Shown here: one piece after another, positions 8,848 to 16,905 of the stretch
How positions within the stretch are numbered: position 1 is the stretch's first letter
How the letters are laid out: the number at the start of each line of letters is the position of its first letter
Assembly: GCA_900540875.1 (NCBI GenBank)
Contig: UQHT01000001.1
Location: forward strand, 106,969-170,968
DNA from: an uncultured Collinsella sp.
GTDB taxonomy: Bacteria; Actinomycetota; Coriobacteriia; Coriobacteriales; Coriobacteriaceae
Length of the DNA stretch: 64,000 nucleotides
Direction: 5' to 3'
Translations under genes and position numbers: made by a program
The notes under the pieces: model-generated
Databases searched by the model: none
Told to the model about the DNA's origin: nothing
What the model saw: the letters and a program-made list of their open reading frames with translations, nothing else

Positions 8848-9405
8848 TTACTCCTTTGAAGATTCGTCGGTGAGTCCGAAAGCTGCGCGGAAGTCGGCCA
8901 GGCCGTCGGAGCCTGCGCCGCCCTTGGGGTCGCCGCCCGCGCTCTCGCGGGGCTGGTCGGTGAACATGTAGGCGTTGTCCTTCTTCAGGGCCTCGAAGTC
9001 GATGCCCGTTAGGTTGCCCTGCTCGTCCAGCTTCGCGTCGGCGATGTTCGGGATGATCGCACGCGCCGCCTTGGCGTTGCGCACCCCCATCTGCGCCAGC
9101 TTGGTGTCGATGGCGAAGTCGCGGCGCATGTCGGCCTCGCGCTTCTCGGCGTCGGCCTTGTACGCCTCGTTGTCGGCCTTGGCCTTGTCGAGCGCGGCCT
9201 GCGGCTCCTCGGCGTTGCCCGCCTTGGAGGTGAACTCCTCGATCTGCTTGTCTCGCTGCTCCAGCTCGGCCTTGAGGGCCTCCACCTGCTCCTGGTACTC
9301 GTCGGTTTCGCGCTTGTACTTCGCGTAGGACACGACCTCCTTCTGGGGCTCGGTCTGCTGGCCTTCGCCGCCCTCGTTTCCCTGGGGCTTGTTGTCTTCA
9401 GCCAT
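8848..9405 (-). CDS. phage scaffold protein (Gp20 type)
   Basis: The protein has 185 residues from MAEDNKPQGNEGGEGQQTEP. The ATG at 9405 is preceded by GGAAGGAG. Residues about 28-95 form a charged coiled coil (heptads of Glu/Lys/Ala/Leu), and the C-terminal part is flexible and Gly-rich, as in Gp20 scaffolds that template procapsid assembly. It is the first gene after a terminator, so it should have its own promoter in 9406-9541. I see no convincing -35/-10 there. Confidence 0.85.
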   Translation of the reverse strand: MAEDNKPQGNEGGEGQQTEPQKEVVSYAKYKRETDEYQEQVEALKAELEQRDKQIEEFTSKAGNAEEPQAALDKAKADNEAYKADAEKREADMRRDFAIDTKLAQMGVRNAKAARAIIPNIADAKLDEQGNLTGIDFEALKKDNAYMFTDQPRESAGGDPKGGAGSDGLADFRAAFGLTDESSKE

Positions 9406-9541
9406 CGCTTGCTCCTTCCGTGTTTGGTTGTCGCGCTTCCCTGCGCGCTTGGATGGCCCACCGTTGTCGCCGTGGTCGCGTGCGGGGCATGTTGTCGCCG
9501 CCCCATCGCGTGCCTGCATCTTCCCCGAGGTGTCGCCAGGC

Positions 9542-9573
9542 AAAAGAAAAGGCCGCCCGTGATGGGCGGCCTT
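9542..9573 (-). terminator. intrinsic terminator between packaging and capsid genes
   Basis: A 10-bp stem (AAGGCCGCCC and its complement) with a 5-base loop is followed on the - strand by TTTTCTTTT. It closes the terminase-portal-minor head unit. Confidence 0.85.
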
Positions 9574-9605
9574 GATGCCGTGCGTCTGCTCGGTTGTCGC
9601 TTGGT

Positions 9606-9770
9606 CTACTTCATCAGCCCCGCGTCGCGCAGAACCTTGCGGGACTTGGCAAAAAGCTCCTCGCGCTCTTCTTTGGTCAGCTTTTCGGCGGCTTTCGACT
9701 CGGAGGCGCTGTCATCTATGACGAGCACCCAGTCCTCTGGCGTCACTTCTTTTTTGTCAGCCTGAACCAT
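9606..9770 (-). CDS. 54-residue acidic protein of unknown function
   Basis: A short ORF starts MVQADKKEVTPEDWVLVIDD with a GAGGAAG ribosome site, overlapping the end of the minor head gene by 28 bp and followed by a terminator. It is rich in Glu and Lys, probably helical, with no cysteines or membrane segment. I do not recognise it. Confidence 0.6.
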   Translation of the reverse strand: MVQADKKEVTPEDWVLVIDDSASESKAAEKLTKEEREELFAKSRKVLRDAGLMK

Positions 9771-11464
9771 TTCGCTTCCTCGTTTCGCTCGTAGAGCATT
9801 TCGGTGGCAAGCTGGTCGATAACATCGCCGCCCGCGTTCGGGCACTCTCTTTTCGCCAGCTCTCGCAGCTCCTCGTACGCTTGTACGACGCTGCGGTCGT
9901 TCACCTTGATTTCGTAGATTGTACCATCGTGGCACGCCACCACCGAGCTGCGCACCCAGTCGTTTTCCGCCACCGTGCGTATGTCTGTCCACGAAGGCGG
10001 CGAACTCATGGGGTGGTTATGAATCAGCACCACGCCGCCCTCGGTGCGCCTGCACGCCTCCACCTGCTTGGCGGTCAGGCCGCACGCCTGGCTCTTCAGG
10101 CCGTGCCCGAAGGTATCGGTGACGCGCTCGCCCTTCTTCCACGACACGACGGACATGCGTTCGTAGCCCGTGCCGTCGCGGTCGCGCAGGATGCGGCGGC
10201 TCTCGGCGTACACGGCCTCGCTTGCGCGCTTCGGGATGGGAAGGGACGCCACCTTGTCGTGGTAGGCCCTGCCGTTCACGGCGCGGCGGCTCACGTCTGC
10301 GGCGGTGCCCGCGCCCTTGCCCGGCATGAACTTCTCGCGCACCCAGGTCTTGTCCGTGGCAAGCGGGTAGATGCGCTCCTTCGATTCCACGGCGGCCTCG
10401 CGCGTGCGCTCGCGGGACAGGTAGGGATGGGCGGCTATGTGCTCGCGCTGGCGCTTCTGCAGCTTGCCCAGGCGCAGGCGCTCCTTGGTGTTGTCGAGCC
10501 CGGCGGCCTCCAGGGCCGTTGCCTCGCGCTTGGCGGCGCGTATGCCGCGCTCAAGTTCGCGCTGCTTCTGCTCTGCCTGGTATCGCTCCTCGCGCTTCTC
10601 GTCGCCGCCATCGGGATCGCGCTCGTACCGCAGCTGCTGGCCCTCCACGTAGATGCCGAAGTCGTGCTTGCAGTTCGCGCCGCACAGGCCATCGACAGAG
10701 CCGTAGCCCGTCTCGCGGTAGAACGGTGGGTACTTCTTGGACTTGCCAGACAGGCTGAACACGCGGCCCTGCCACTTGGCGTGGCTCTCGCGCGCCCCGC
10801 CGTGCGAGGAGGTCTGCACGAGGTCGTGCCCGGTCTCTTCAAGCAGCTCCAGCGTGTTGCGGCTGCCGGCCTGCACCGCCTGCGTGCGCACGTGGCGGCG
10901 CATGGCCACGTCGGCCTGCGCCCACGCGCCGCTCTTGTAGTCCACGACGGACACACCGCGCCTGGCCAGCTTCAGCACGGCCTCGCGGGTGGCCTGCTCG
11001 TAGCCGGCCATGCCGGAGTTCACCCGCGCCACTGCCTGCGCCACCACCTCAAGGTAGGCGCGCTGCACGTTGGCGGGCATCTTGAGGTTGTCGCGGCTCA
11101 CGACGTCCTGCACGCCTGCGGCGGTCGCGCGGGCGGAGTTGTGCAGCCTCCACTGCATGGCCTTGGACAGCGCGCCCATGGCCATGCCGAGCGTGCCAAG
11201 GTCCGTCTCGGCGCTCTTGGCCACCGCCTCGGCTGCGGCCTTGGCGGCCTCGCGCGCGGCCCTGCGGCCCTCCTCGCTCATGGCCTTCTGCACGTCCTTG
11301 GCGGCAAGCGCCGCCTTGCGGGCGGCCTGCGAGTAGGCGCTGTCGCCCTCGAAGTCGATGGAGCCTATGAGCGCGGCGTAGATGCACACCAGGCGCAGGG
11401 TGTATTCGTCCATGGCCCCCTGCGCTGCGTCGGTGAAGTGCTCTATGTAGTCCGGCCCCAGCAT
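9743..11464 (-). CDS. minor head protein (Phage_min_cap2 / gp7-like) with C-terminal JAB-like domain
   Basis: The protein has 573 residues. Residues 1-300 are a helical head-morphogenesis protein of the minor capsid protein 2 type, with a conserved Cys/His patch (DGLCGANCKHDF) at about 265. A charged coiled coil follows (about 285-345). The C-terminal part, about 420-545, carries GVVLIHNHPMSSPPSWTD, which matches the HxH-x6-S-x2-D pattern of JAB/MPN metallo-isopeptidases. The start overlaps the portal stop as ATGA. Minor head proteins enter the capsid and may be injected, so the JAB-like domain might act during assembly or in the host; neither is shown. Confidence 0.82.
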   Translation of the reverse strand: MLGPDYIEHFTDAAQGAMDEYTLRLVCIYAALIGSIDFEGDSAYSQAARKAALAAKDVQKAMSEEGRRAAREAAKAAAEAVAKSAETDLGTLGMAMGALSKAMQWRLHNSARATAAGVQDVVSRDNLKMPANVQRAYLEVVAQAVARVNSGMAGYEQATREAVLKLARRGVSVVDYKSGAWAQADVAMRRHVRTQAVQAGSRNTLELLEETGHDLVQTSSHGGARESHAKWQGRVFSLSGKSKKYPPFYRETGYGSVDGLCGANCKHDFGIYVEGQQLRYERDPDGGDEKREERYQAEQKQRELERGIRAAKREATALEAAGLDNTKERLRLGKLQKRQREHIAAHPYLSRERTREAAVESKERIYPLATDKTWVREKFMPGKGAGTAADVSRRAVNGRAYHDKVASLPIPKRASEAVYAESRRILRDRDGTGYERMSVVSWKKGERVTDTFGHGLKSQACGLTAKQVEACRRTEGGVVLIHNHPMSSPPSWTDIRTVAENDWVRSSVVACHDGTIYEIKVNDRSVVQAYEELRELAKRECPNAGGDVIDQLATEMLYERNEEAKWFRLTKKK

Positions 11465-12978
11465 CAGGCGAGCCCGTCGCCCAGCATGTCGAACGCGCCG
11501 CCCTGCTGCTCGGGCACGTTGGCCTTGGCCTCGTTGCTGGTCTCGCCGTAGAAGCGGCGGCGGTACTCCCACGGGGCCATGATGCCCGCGCCGACCTCGC
11601 TCATGGCCATCTCGCGCGCGCTCTGCGTGTCGCTGATGATGGAGTCGTCGAAGTCCACGGTGACGTCGCCGTAGGGCACGGCCTCGCCCTTGATGCTGCG
11701 GCACGCGTCGGCCATGCCGTTCACGAGGCGCACGATGGACTTGCGCAGGGCGTTCTCGTGCCGGTGGATGGATCGCATCAGCTGCGAGTTGTCGGCCGCC
11801 ACCTCCTTGGCGGTCTTCAGGCCCGTGTGCGACTCCCAGGAGAAGTAGCCGTTGCCGAAGCCGCACGCCACCGACAGCAGGCGCAGGCCCGTGTTGATGG
11901 CGCTGGCGTTCTCGTCGGCCTTGAGGTCGCTCTGAACGGTCTGAATCTTGGCCGACCCCTCGTCGCCGGGGTTCATGCTGAAGATGGTGTCGTCGGCCTC
12001 GCCGAAGGCGTAGTAGGTCTTCGTGAGGCTGCCGTCCGGCCCCTTGTCGGTCTTGGACTCTATGAGGGTCTTGTCCACGAACGTGCGCGGGCGGCCCACG
12101 CGAATGTGGTCGAGCAGGGAGGTGGCGGCCTCGTCGACCACCTTCATGGCCCCCACGGCGTTGCAGTACACGCTCGCGCCCATCGCGCAGTAGTCGTAGA
12201 AGCGGTTCGACACGGCGGGGCGCACCAGCGCGAAAAGCGGGCGGGTGCAGCGCGTGTCCATGTCGGCGCTGATGCCCTCGACCGTCACCTGCTTGTGCGT
12301 GCGGGTGTCGAACAGCTGCGTGAGGATGTGGTAGGTGCCGCCCTTGAGCACGTGGGCCTGGCACTGGTCGTAGTCGCGCCCGGCCACCTCCACGCGCCCG
12401 ACGAACGCGCACTGCGTGCAGTCGTCCGCGCTCCACGTTAGCGGGATTATCTGGCTGGCGTCGTACCGCACGATGCGCAGCTCCGCGTCGGGCGTGTAGG
12501 CGCTGTCGGTCACGCCTCGCGGCTCGATGACCCACGCGCCCGTGCCCATGGCGAACGCGCGGGCTATGAAGTCGGCGTTGTCCATGGCGAACGAAGTGGG
12601 CGCGTCGCCGTCCTCTGTCGGCTGCGGCGCGGCCTGGCCGTCCTCGTGCCCCTCGTCGCCGACGCCGCCCGTCGCCGTGGGGTTGGCGAAGTAGCGCGCC
12701 ATCCAGGCGCGGCGCTCGTCGCTCGTGCTGGAGATGATCGTGCTCTCGTTCATGAGCAGACTGGCCCACTCGTCGGCCACGAGCGCCGCCGGGTGCAGGC
12801 TGGCGCGCTCGCGCTTGTACACGCGGAAGCCGCGCCGCTCGCTGTAGTGGTACCAGCCGTTGTTCGCCGCGAACCAGCCGAACCAGACGCCCACCATGCC
12901 CTGCATGCGGGTGTCCGGCTGGTATCCCATGCGGCGCAGCCACGCCTCGGCGTAGCCCGTGTTGCCTCGCTTCTCCAT
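11464..12978 (-). CDS. phage portal protein
   Basis: The protein has 504 residues starting MEKRGNTGYAEAWLRRMGYQ, the dodecameric ring through which DNA is packaged and ejected. It has the usual portal features: N-terminal tryptophan-rich loops, a beta-rich wing in the middle, and a C-terminal helical part with the MAPWEYRRRFYGET segment near residue 465. It sits between large terminase and minor head protein with 4-bp overlaps at both ends. It resembles the SPP1 gp6-like portals of Gram-positive siphoviruses. Confidence 0.9.
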   Translation of the reverse strand: MEKRGNTGYAEAWLRRMGYQPDTRMQGMVGVWFGWFAANNGWYHYSERRGFRVYKRERASLHPAALVADEWASLLMNESTIISSTSDERRAWMARYFANPTATGGVGDEGHEDGQAAPQPTEDGDAPTSFAMDNADFIARAFAMGTGAWVIEPRGVTDSAYTPDAELRIVRYDASQIIPLTWSADDCTQCAFVGRVEVAGRDYDQCQAHVLKGGTYHILTQLFDTRTHKQVTVEGISADMDTRCTRPLFALVRPAVSNRFYDYCAMGASVYCNAVGAMKVVDEAATSLLDHIRVGRPRTFVDKTLIESKTDKGPDGSLTKTYYAFGEADDTIFSMNPGDEGSAKIQTVQSDLKADENASAINTGLRLLSVACGFGNGYFSWESHTGLKTAKEVAADNSQLMRSIHRHENALRKSIVRLVNGMADACRSIKGEAVPYGDVTVDFDDSIISDTQSAREMAMSEVGAGIMAPWEYRRRFYGETSNEAKANVPEQQGGAFDMLGDGLA

Positions 12979-14261
12979 CAGAGGTTGCTCCTTATCCACA
13001 GTCCTGCGGCGTAGCCCGCCGCGTCTATCGCGTCGTCGTTCACCTTCGGCAGTGTCTCGGTTATGTCGCCCTGCCCGTTCGACACGTACTCGAACTCGGG
13101 GAACTCCTTGGCGGCGAGCGGGCAGCGGTCGGGGTCGATGACTATGCGCGTAAGGTTCTGCATCCACCTGATGCGGCTCTTGGGCGCGTTCAGGCCCTGC
13201 TTGAGCGACTTCTGCGCGCCGATGCCCTGCTCCTGGTAGTAGAGGATCATGCCGCGCGCCGCGCTGTCGCACCACACGTCGGCGGCGGGGTCCTCGGCCG
13301 CTTGCAGCTTGGCCGCCACCAGCTCGGCGGTCTTGACGTCGATGGCCTCGGTTCCCTGGCGGCTCTCCTCGTCCAGCAGGTACAGCACGCGCTCGTTCTC
13401 GTCGTAGCCCGCCTCCATGAACACCCAGGGGTGCACGCTGCCCGCGTCCACGCCGAACGAGCGCAGGGCGATGGACGCGCGCTCCTCCGCGGTGATGGGG
13501 CGTATGTCCAGCAGCTCGTCGGGGAACACCTCGGAGCCCGTGCCGATGACCTCGCCGAGCCATTGCCAGCGGTAGGAGTCGGGCGTCTTGCGGCGGCTGC
13601 GCTCGGCCTCCGCCAGCGCCGCGGCGCTTATCCACTCGGGGTGCTCGTCTATGACGTCCAGGTACGTGGTGTGGCATATGAAGCGCCCGTCCTCGCCCGG
13701 GTGGGCCTCCAGGTCGCGCGCCTCCTTGTTCACCCAGTTGCGAGCCGAGCGGGGAGGGTTGTAGCTGTAGAACACCCAGAACATGTCGCCGCCGCGCAGG
13801 AACGTGGCCAGCACGCTGCGCACCTCGTCCATGCCGTCGAACTCGTCTACCTCCTCGAACCACACCACGGCGCAGTAGCCGGTGCGGAACTTCGCGGACT
13901 TCAGCTTCTTCGGCTTGTCGCATCCCACAAAGCGTATGACCTGCCCGGTGGGGCGGTACGTCACCTCCATGGGGGACAGGCCGAAGTCGAACAGGTGCGC
14001 CACGCCCAGCACGTCGCACGCCCAGCCTATCTGCTCGTACACGGACGTGCGCAGCGTGTTGCCGACCTTGCGCAGCACGACGGCGTTGGCCTCCGGGTTG
14101 AGCATGATCAGCAGCACGATGGCGATGGATATGAACGACGACTTGGTGGAGTTGCGCCCGCCCTTGAACCAGTAGTGCGCGAACTCGTGCGCCTTGATGG
14201 AGCGCCACACGCCGGCGAACACGGAGGCCACGACGTCCGAGAGCCTAACCGAGGTCGTCAA
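12978..14261 (-). CDS. terL: phage terminase large subunit (Terminase_3 type)
   Basis: The protein has 427 residues and is the packaging motor ATPase and nuclease. The P-loop-like segment KGGRNSTKSSF is at about 33-43, with a Walker B run (VVWFEEVDEF) near 135. The nuclease half holds D-containing strands (SFGVDAGSVHP, ADVWCDSAARG, KVNDDAIDAAGYA) that fit the RNase H-fold acidic triad. The start is a TTG at 14261 inside the end of the small subunit gene. The ribosome site is weak, so coupling to upstream translation is likely. Confidence 0.92.
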   Translation of the reverse strand: MTTSVRLSDVVASVFAGVWRSIKAHEFAHYWFKGGRNSTKSSFISIAIVLLIMLNPEANAVVLRKVGNTLRTSVYEQIGWACDVLGVAHLFDFGLSPMEVTYRPTGQVIRFVGCDKPKKLKSAKFRTGYCAVVWFEEVDEFDGMDEVRSVLATFLRGGDMFWVFYSYNPPRSARNWVNKEARDLEAHPGEDGRFICHTTYLDVIDEHPEWISAAALAEAERSRRKTPDSYRWQWLGEVIGTGSEVFPDELLDIRPITAEERASIALRSFGVDAGSVHPWVFMEAGYDENERVLYLLDEESRQGTEAIDVKTAELVAAKLQAAEDPAADVWCDSAARGMILYYQEQGIGAQKSLKQGLNAPKSRIRWMQNLTRIVIDPDRCPLAAKEFPEFEYVSNGQGDITETLPKVNDDAIDAAGYAAGLWIRSNL

Positions 14262-14676
14262 CGATAGTCACCCCCGCCTCCGCCATGGCGGCCTTCGCGC
14301 CGTCCACGCCGAACATGTCGTTGAGCAGCTTCACGCTCTCGGTTATGGCCAGGCGCGCGTCGCCGTTGATGCTGCCCTCGGCCGCCTGGCGGCGGAAGAT
14401 GGGCAGCGCGCCGTCCAGCACCTCGAACAGCGGGGCGGCCGCGTCCTGCAGCTCCCAGCGGCAGTCCTTGGCGGCCGCGTCGCGGATTTCCTGGATTCTG
14501 TGCGCGATTCGTGGGTCGCGCATCAGCTTGGAGGCGGCGCAGCTTATCGAGTTGTAGTTCATGCGCTTGCAGTCGTAGGCCGCGCGGTACGCGTCCTGCT
14601 GCTTGGCGCGGGGCTTGGCCATCTCGCGGGCGAACGCTTCCTGCTTCGCCGTGAGCGGCTTGTCCTTCTTGGGCAC
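14245..14676 (-). CDS. terS: phage terminase small subunit
   Basis: The protein has 143 residues. A GTG start at 14676 was preferred over an upstream TTG because an excellent AGGAAGGAGG lies 6 bases before it. N-terminal LTAKQEAFAREMAK and the following helices are typical of the DNA-binding domain of small terminases, which recognise the packaging site. A C-terminal oligomerisation part follows. It opens the late structural operon and overlaps terL. Confidence 0.85.
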   Translation of the reverse strand: MPKKDKPLTAKQEAFAREMAKPRAKQQDAYRAAYDCKRMNYNSISCAASKLMRDPRIAHRIQEIRDAAAKDCRWELQDAAAPLFEVLDGALPIFRRQAAEGSINGDARLAITESVKLLNDMFGVDGAKAAMAEAGVTIVDDLG

Positions 14677-14736
14677 CTGCGGCCTCCTTCCTCTATCTCT
14701 CGGCTCATATGGTCGCAAGCGTGTCGCCGGGCACGG

Positions 14737-14759
14737 AAAAAGCCGCCCCGAAGGACGGC
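14737..14759 (-). terminator. intrinsic terminator between early and late regions
   Basis: A 7-bp stem closed by a TTCG tetraloop on the - strand is followed by TTTTT. It separates the early small-gene region from terS, a natural point for antitermination or for a late promoter. Confidence 0.8.
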
Positions 14760-14788
14760 CCTCTGCCTGTTTCCGTATTCGGTTGCCC

Positions 14789-14923
14789 CTATCCGCACGC
14801 CGCCACGGCCATGGCCATGAGCCCGAGCGCCAGCGCCCTTATGGCGTAGATGGCCGCCGCGTCTATGGCGATTGCCGCCGCTATGAACAGCAGGCACCCC
14901 CAGTTGCATCCCGGGCGGTTCAT
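14789..14923 (-). CDS. 44-residue membrane protein
   Basis: A short ORF starts MNRPGCNWGCLLFIAAAIAI with a GGGAGGAG ribosome site and 4-bp overlap with the gene before it. Almost all of residues 10-44 is hydrophobic, giving one or two membrane segments. It could be a small holin-like or lysogenic membrane protein, but its location at the end of the early region does not favour lysis. No family is recognised. Confidence 0.6.
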   Translation of the reverse strand: MNRPGCNWGCLLFIAAAIAIDAAAIYAIRALALGLMAMAVAACG

Positions 14924-15141
14924 CGCTCCTCCCACTCGACGGTGCCGTCGTCGTACTCGGCCTTGAGCCATTCCAGGTAGTCGGCATCCTCGCAGAAGCT
15001 GGCCAGCAGCCGCTTGCTGGTAGTGCAGCTGCTCATGCGGCTCGTCTCATACACGGCGATGGAGAAGGGCCACGAGTGGAACTCCACCTCCGTGTGGATG
15101 GCCCGCTCGGGCGCGCCGAAAAGGTGCTCCCAGTTCGTCAT
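14920..15141 (-). CDS. 73-residue phage protein of unknown function
   Basis: A short acidic protein starts MTNWEHLFGAPERAIHTEVE, preceded by GAAGGAGG and overlapped at both ends by 4 bp. The middle has a Cys-Thr-Thr segment (MSSCTTSKRLLASFC), and the C-terminus is Asp/Glu/Trp-rich (YLEWLKAEYDDGTVEWEE). Layout fits the small early proteins common in actinobacterial and Firmicutes phages. Function unknown. Confidence 0.65.
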   Translation of the reverse strand: MTNWEHLFGAPERAIHTEVEFHSWPFSIAVYETSRMSSCTTSKRLLASFCEDADYLEWLKAEYDDGTVEWEER

Positions 15142-15323
15142 CGCGCCCCCTCCTTCGCGCTCGGCCCGACCTTGCGGTAGGTGAAGTCCTCGAACAGGTG
15201 ACCGCACCAGCGGCAGCGGTCGCCGCCCTTGGGCAGGTGGTGCCAGATCTCGCGCATACCGCACTTCGGGCAGCGCACCTCGATACTAGGTCGGCGCTTC
15301 GGCTTCTCGGTCTGCTGCTCCAT
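15138..15323 (-). CDS. small zinc-ribbon phage protein
   Basis: The protein has 61 residues and two CxxC knuckles (CPKCGMREIW and CRWCGHLF), a typical zinc-ribbon pair spaced by 15 residues. It starts MEQQTEKPKRRPSIEVRCPK. It is one of several adjacent tiny cysteine-rich proteins. It probably binds nucleic acid or a host enzyme; no specific role is assignable. Confidence 0.7.
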   Translation of the reverse strand: MEQQTEKPKRRPSIEVRCPKCGMREIWHHLPKGGDRCRWCGHLFEDFTYRKVGPSAKEGAR

Positions 15324-15325
15324 GG

Positions 15326-15853
15326 CTACTCCACCGCCATCCGCATGGCCGGCTTCATGGCCTCGCGCAGGCTCTTGGCCAGCTCCTCGGCCGTTACCTC
15401 GGCCTTCACCTCCACGTTCACGTCGGGCATCGCGAAACCGCGCGCCTCTTCGGCCTTGAGGCAAGGCATGGCGGCGTCCTGGGCCGCGCCCTTGAGCGTC
15501 GGTGACGCTGTCACCCTCAGCTCGCAGCGCCCCAGCCACATCTCGCACTCGTCCAGCTTCGTGAGCGCCAGGGCGCGCTCGCGGCTCACCTCGTAGGCCG
15601 TCTCGACCTCGCGGCGCAGCCGCTTGCAGTCCGCCGGCCCGTCGCTGCGCAGCCTCTGCCTGGCCTCGGCGAGCTTGCGCCCCATCTCGGCGAGGTCGCC
15701 TCGCAGGCGATCGTTCTCTCGTCGAAGGACTGCTACCGCGTGGCTCTGCTGCTCGTTCCAGCAGTCCTCGCACAGCGGCTCGCACGTGCAGCTCATGTTG
15801 TCCTGTCCCAGGGCGTCGATATCGCGCCCGCAGGTATCGCAGATGATTCCCAT
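15326..15853 (-). CDS. Cys-rich N-terminus plus coiled coil, unknown phage protein
   Basis: The protein has 175 residues. Residues 1-35 contain CDTCGRDI, CTCEPLC and DCW, probably one zinc-binding module. Residues about 40-105 are a coiled coil (REND RLRGDLAEMGRKLAEA type). The C-terminal 40 residues are acidic then basic. A GGAAGGAAGGG ribosome site precedes the ATG at 15853. It may be a regulator or anti-host protein; no family recognised. Confidence 0.65.
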   Translation of the reverse strand: MGIICDTCGRDIDALGQDNMSCTCEPLCEDCWNEQQSHAVAVLRRENDRLRGDLAEMGRKLAEARQRLRSDGPADCKRLRREVETAYEVSRERALALTKLDECEMWLGRCELRVTASPTLKGAAQDAAMPCLKAEEARGFAMPDVNVEVKAEVTAEELAKSLREAMKPAMRMAVE

Positions 15854-15855
15854 GG

Positions 15856-16047
15856 CTATTCCCTTCCTTCCGGCTTCACCGCGCCTGCGAGGAACCACGC
15901 CCGCAGGCTCTCGGCGCACTCCGGGCACAAGGCCCTTGCCTTGCCGTCGATTCGCGCGCTGTTCCTCAGCACCATCTTGGCGTAACCCGCCAGGGTCGCC
16001 GGCACCTCCTTGCCGCAGCGTTCGCATGCGCACATGTACAGCCTCAT
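15856..16047 (-). CDS. 63-residue zinc-finger-like protein
   Basis: Starts MRLYMCACERCGKEVPATLA. Cysteines pair as CERC and CPEC about 37 residues apart, the layout of a small treble-clef or ribbon fold. The gene overlaps the next upstream gene by 4 bp and is followed by a 2-bp gap. Function unknown. Confidence 0.65.
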   Translation of the reverse strand: MRLYMCACERCGKEVPATLAGYAKMVLRNSARIDGKARALCPECAESLRAWFLAGAVKPEGRE

Positions 16048-16253
16048 GCCTGTTCGCCTCCCTTCGGCAGAGCGTCGGCGATTCGGTCCCAGTCGGTGGC
16101 CGGCTTCTCGCTGGGGTACTCGTAGGCCCCCACGCACGGCACCGGCAGCACCGCCATGCCGTCGTGCTCGCCTGCGTACTCGTCTGCGTCCGATCTGCTC
16201 TCGAACGCCAGCACCACGTCGCTCTCCGTGGCCACCGCGTAGATCTTCTTCAT
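16044..16253 (-). CDS. 69-residue phage protein of unknown function
   Basis: Starts MKKIYAVATESDVVLAFESR, preceded by AGGAGACGAAACG. Alternating beta and alpha character (YAVATESDVVLAFESRSDADEYAGE) suggests a small single-domain fold. It carries no cysteines apart from one in VLPVPCVGAY. Similar short proteins occur in phage early regions, with no known role. Confidence 0.65.
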   Translation of the reverse strand: MKKIYAVATESDVVLAFESRSDADEYAGEHDGMAVLPVPCVGAYEYPSEKPATDWDRIADALPKGGEQA

Positions 16254-16264
16254 CGTTTCGTCTC

Positions 16265-16513
16265 CTATTCGAACTCGAAGCACTCGCATGCCTCGCTTGT
16301 CTCGTCTACCGCCTCCACGTCGGGGCCGCCGCCCGTCATGGCGTCGCGGGCGCACACGGCCTCGCCGCCAGCGCCCTGCACGCGGCCGCAGAAGCGGCAC
16401 TCCCGGCACGTGCGGCCCTCCCACGGGTCGGGCCGGTTCCACGGTGCCCTGGGGTCGGACTCGAAGCACCCGGGCGGGAGGTTCCACCCGCTTGAAGGCT
16501 CGTACCCGCTCAC
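16265..16513 (-). CDS. 82-residue cysteine-rich phage protein
   Basis: A GTG start at 16513 overlaps the previous stop as GTGA; another GTG lies two codons upstream. The protein has CFES, then CRECRFCGR with CAR and CECF further on, giving six or seven cysteines that could hold one or two metals. The C-terminus is acidic. It lies in the cluster of small cysteine-rich early genes. Function unknown. Confidence 0.6.
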   Translation of the reverse strand: MSGYEPSSGWNLPPGCFESDPRAPWNRPDPWEGRTCRECRFCGRVQGAGGEAVCARDAMTGGGPDVEAVDETSEACECFEFE

Positions 16514-16905
16514 ATGCACCGCCTGCCCCTCGGCAGCCGGCCCCAGCCGCCCATGGCCAGGGCATCCGCGTACTTGGTCGGTTCCGGCAGCAGCAGGTAC
16601 TCCCAGTGCCCCGAGCCCGGCGGGGCGGGGCGGTTGAACCTCTGCTCGGCCCTGACCCAGCGGAAGTGCAGCCGGTTGGCGTGCGCCAGCCCGTGGCAGC
16701 CGCTGCCGTTGCCGCTGCCGCACAGCATCACCGTGGGCTTGGGAACCTCGCGCCCGTCGCGGAACAGCTTGCCCGCCCCGCGCCTCACGATGTGGTGGCG
16801 GTTGAGCGGCCACGGCGCGCCGCACACGGCGCACCTGGGCGTCTCGATGCTCGGCCCCTCCATGAGGGGGCGCAGGATCTCGGGCAGCGTGTCAACGTTT
16901 GCCAT
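16510..16905 (-). CDS. HNH-type nuclease-like phage protein
   Basis: The protein has 131 residues. CAVCGAPWPLNRHHIVRRG (about 25-43), then GSGCHGLAHANRL (about 68-80), fits an HNH/treble-clef nuclease: two cysteines, a His-His pair, and a later C-H that would complete metal binding. It lies directly after the DnaC-like gene with a 14-bp overlap. HNH proteins in this position can be recombination nucleases; cos cleavage is less likely because it is far from terS. Confidence 0.72.
   Translation of the reverse strand: MANVDTLPEILRPLMEGPSIETPRCAVCGAPWPLNRHHIVRRGAGKLFRDGREVPKPTVMLCGSGNGSGCHGLAHANRLHFRWVRAEQRFNRPAPPGSGHWEYLLLPEPTKYADALAMGGWGRLPRGRRCM

Noticed and set aside
10000..11551. 556-codon + strand frame opposite the minor head gene
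   Set aside because: The translation is Leu/His/Ala/Gly-rich antisense sequence; the - strand gene carries real motifs and fits the operon.
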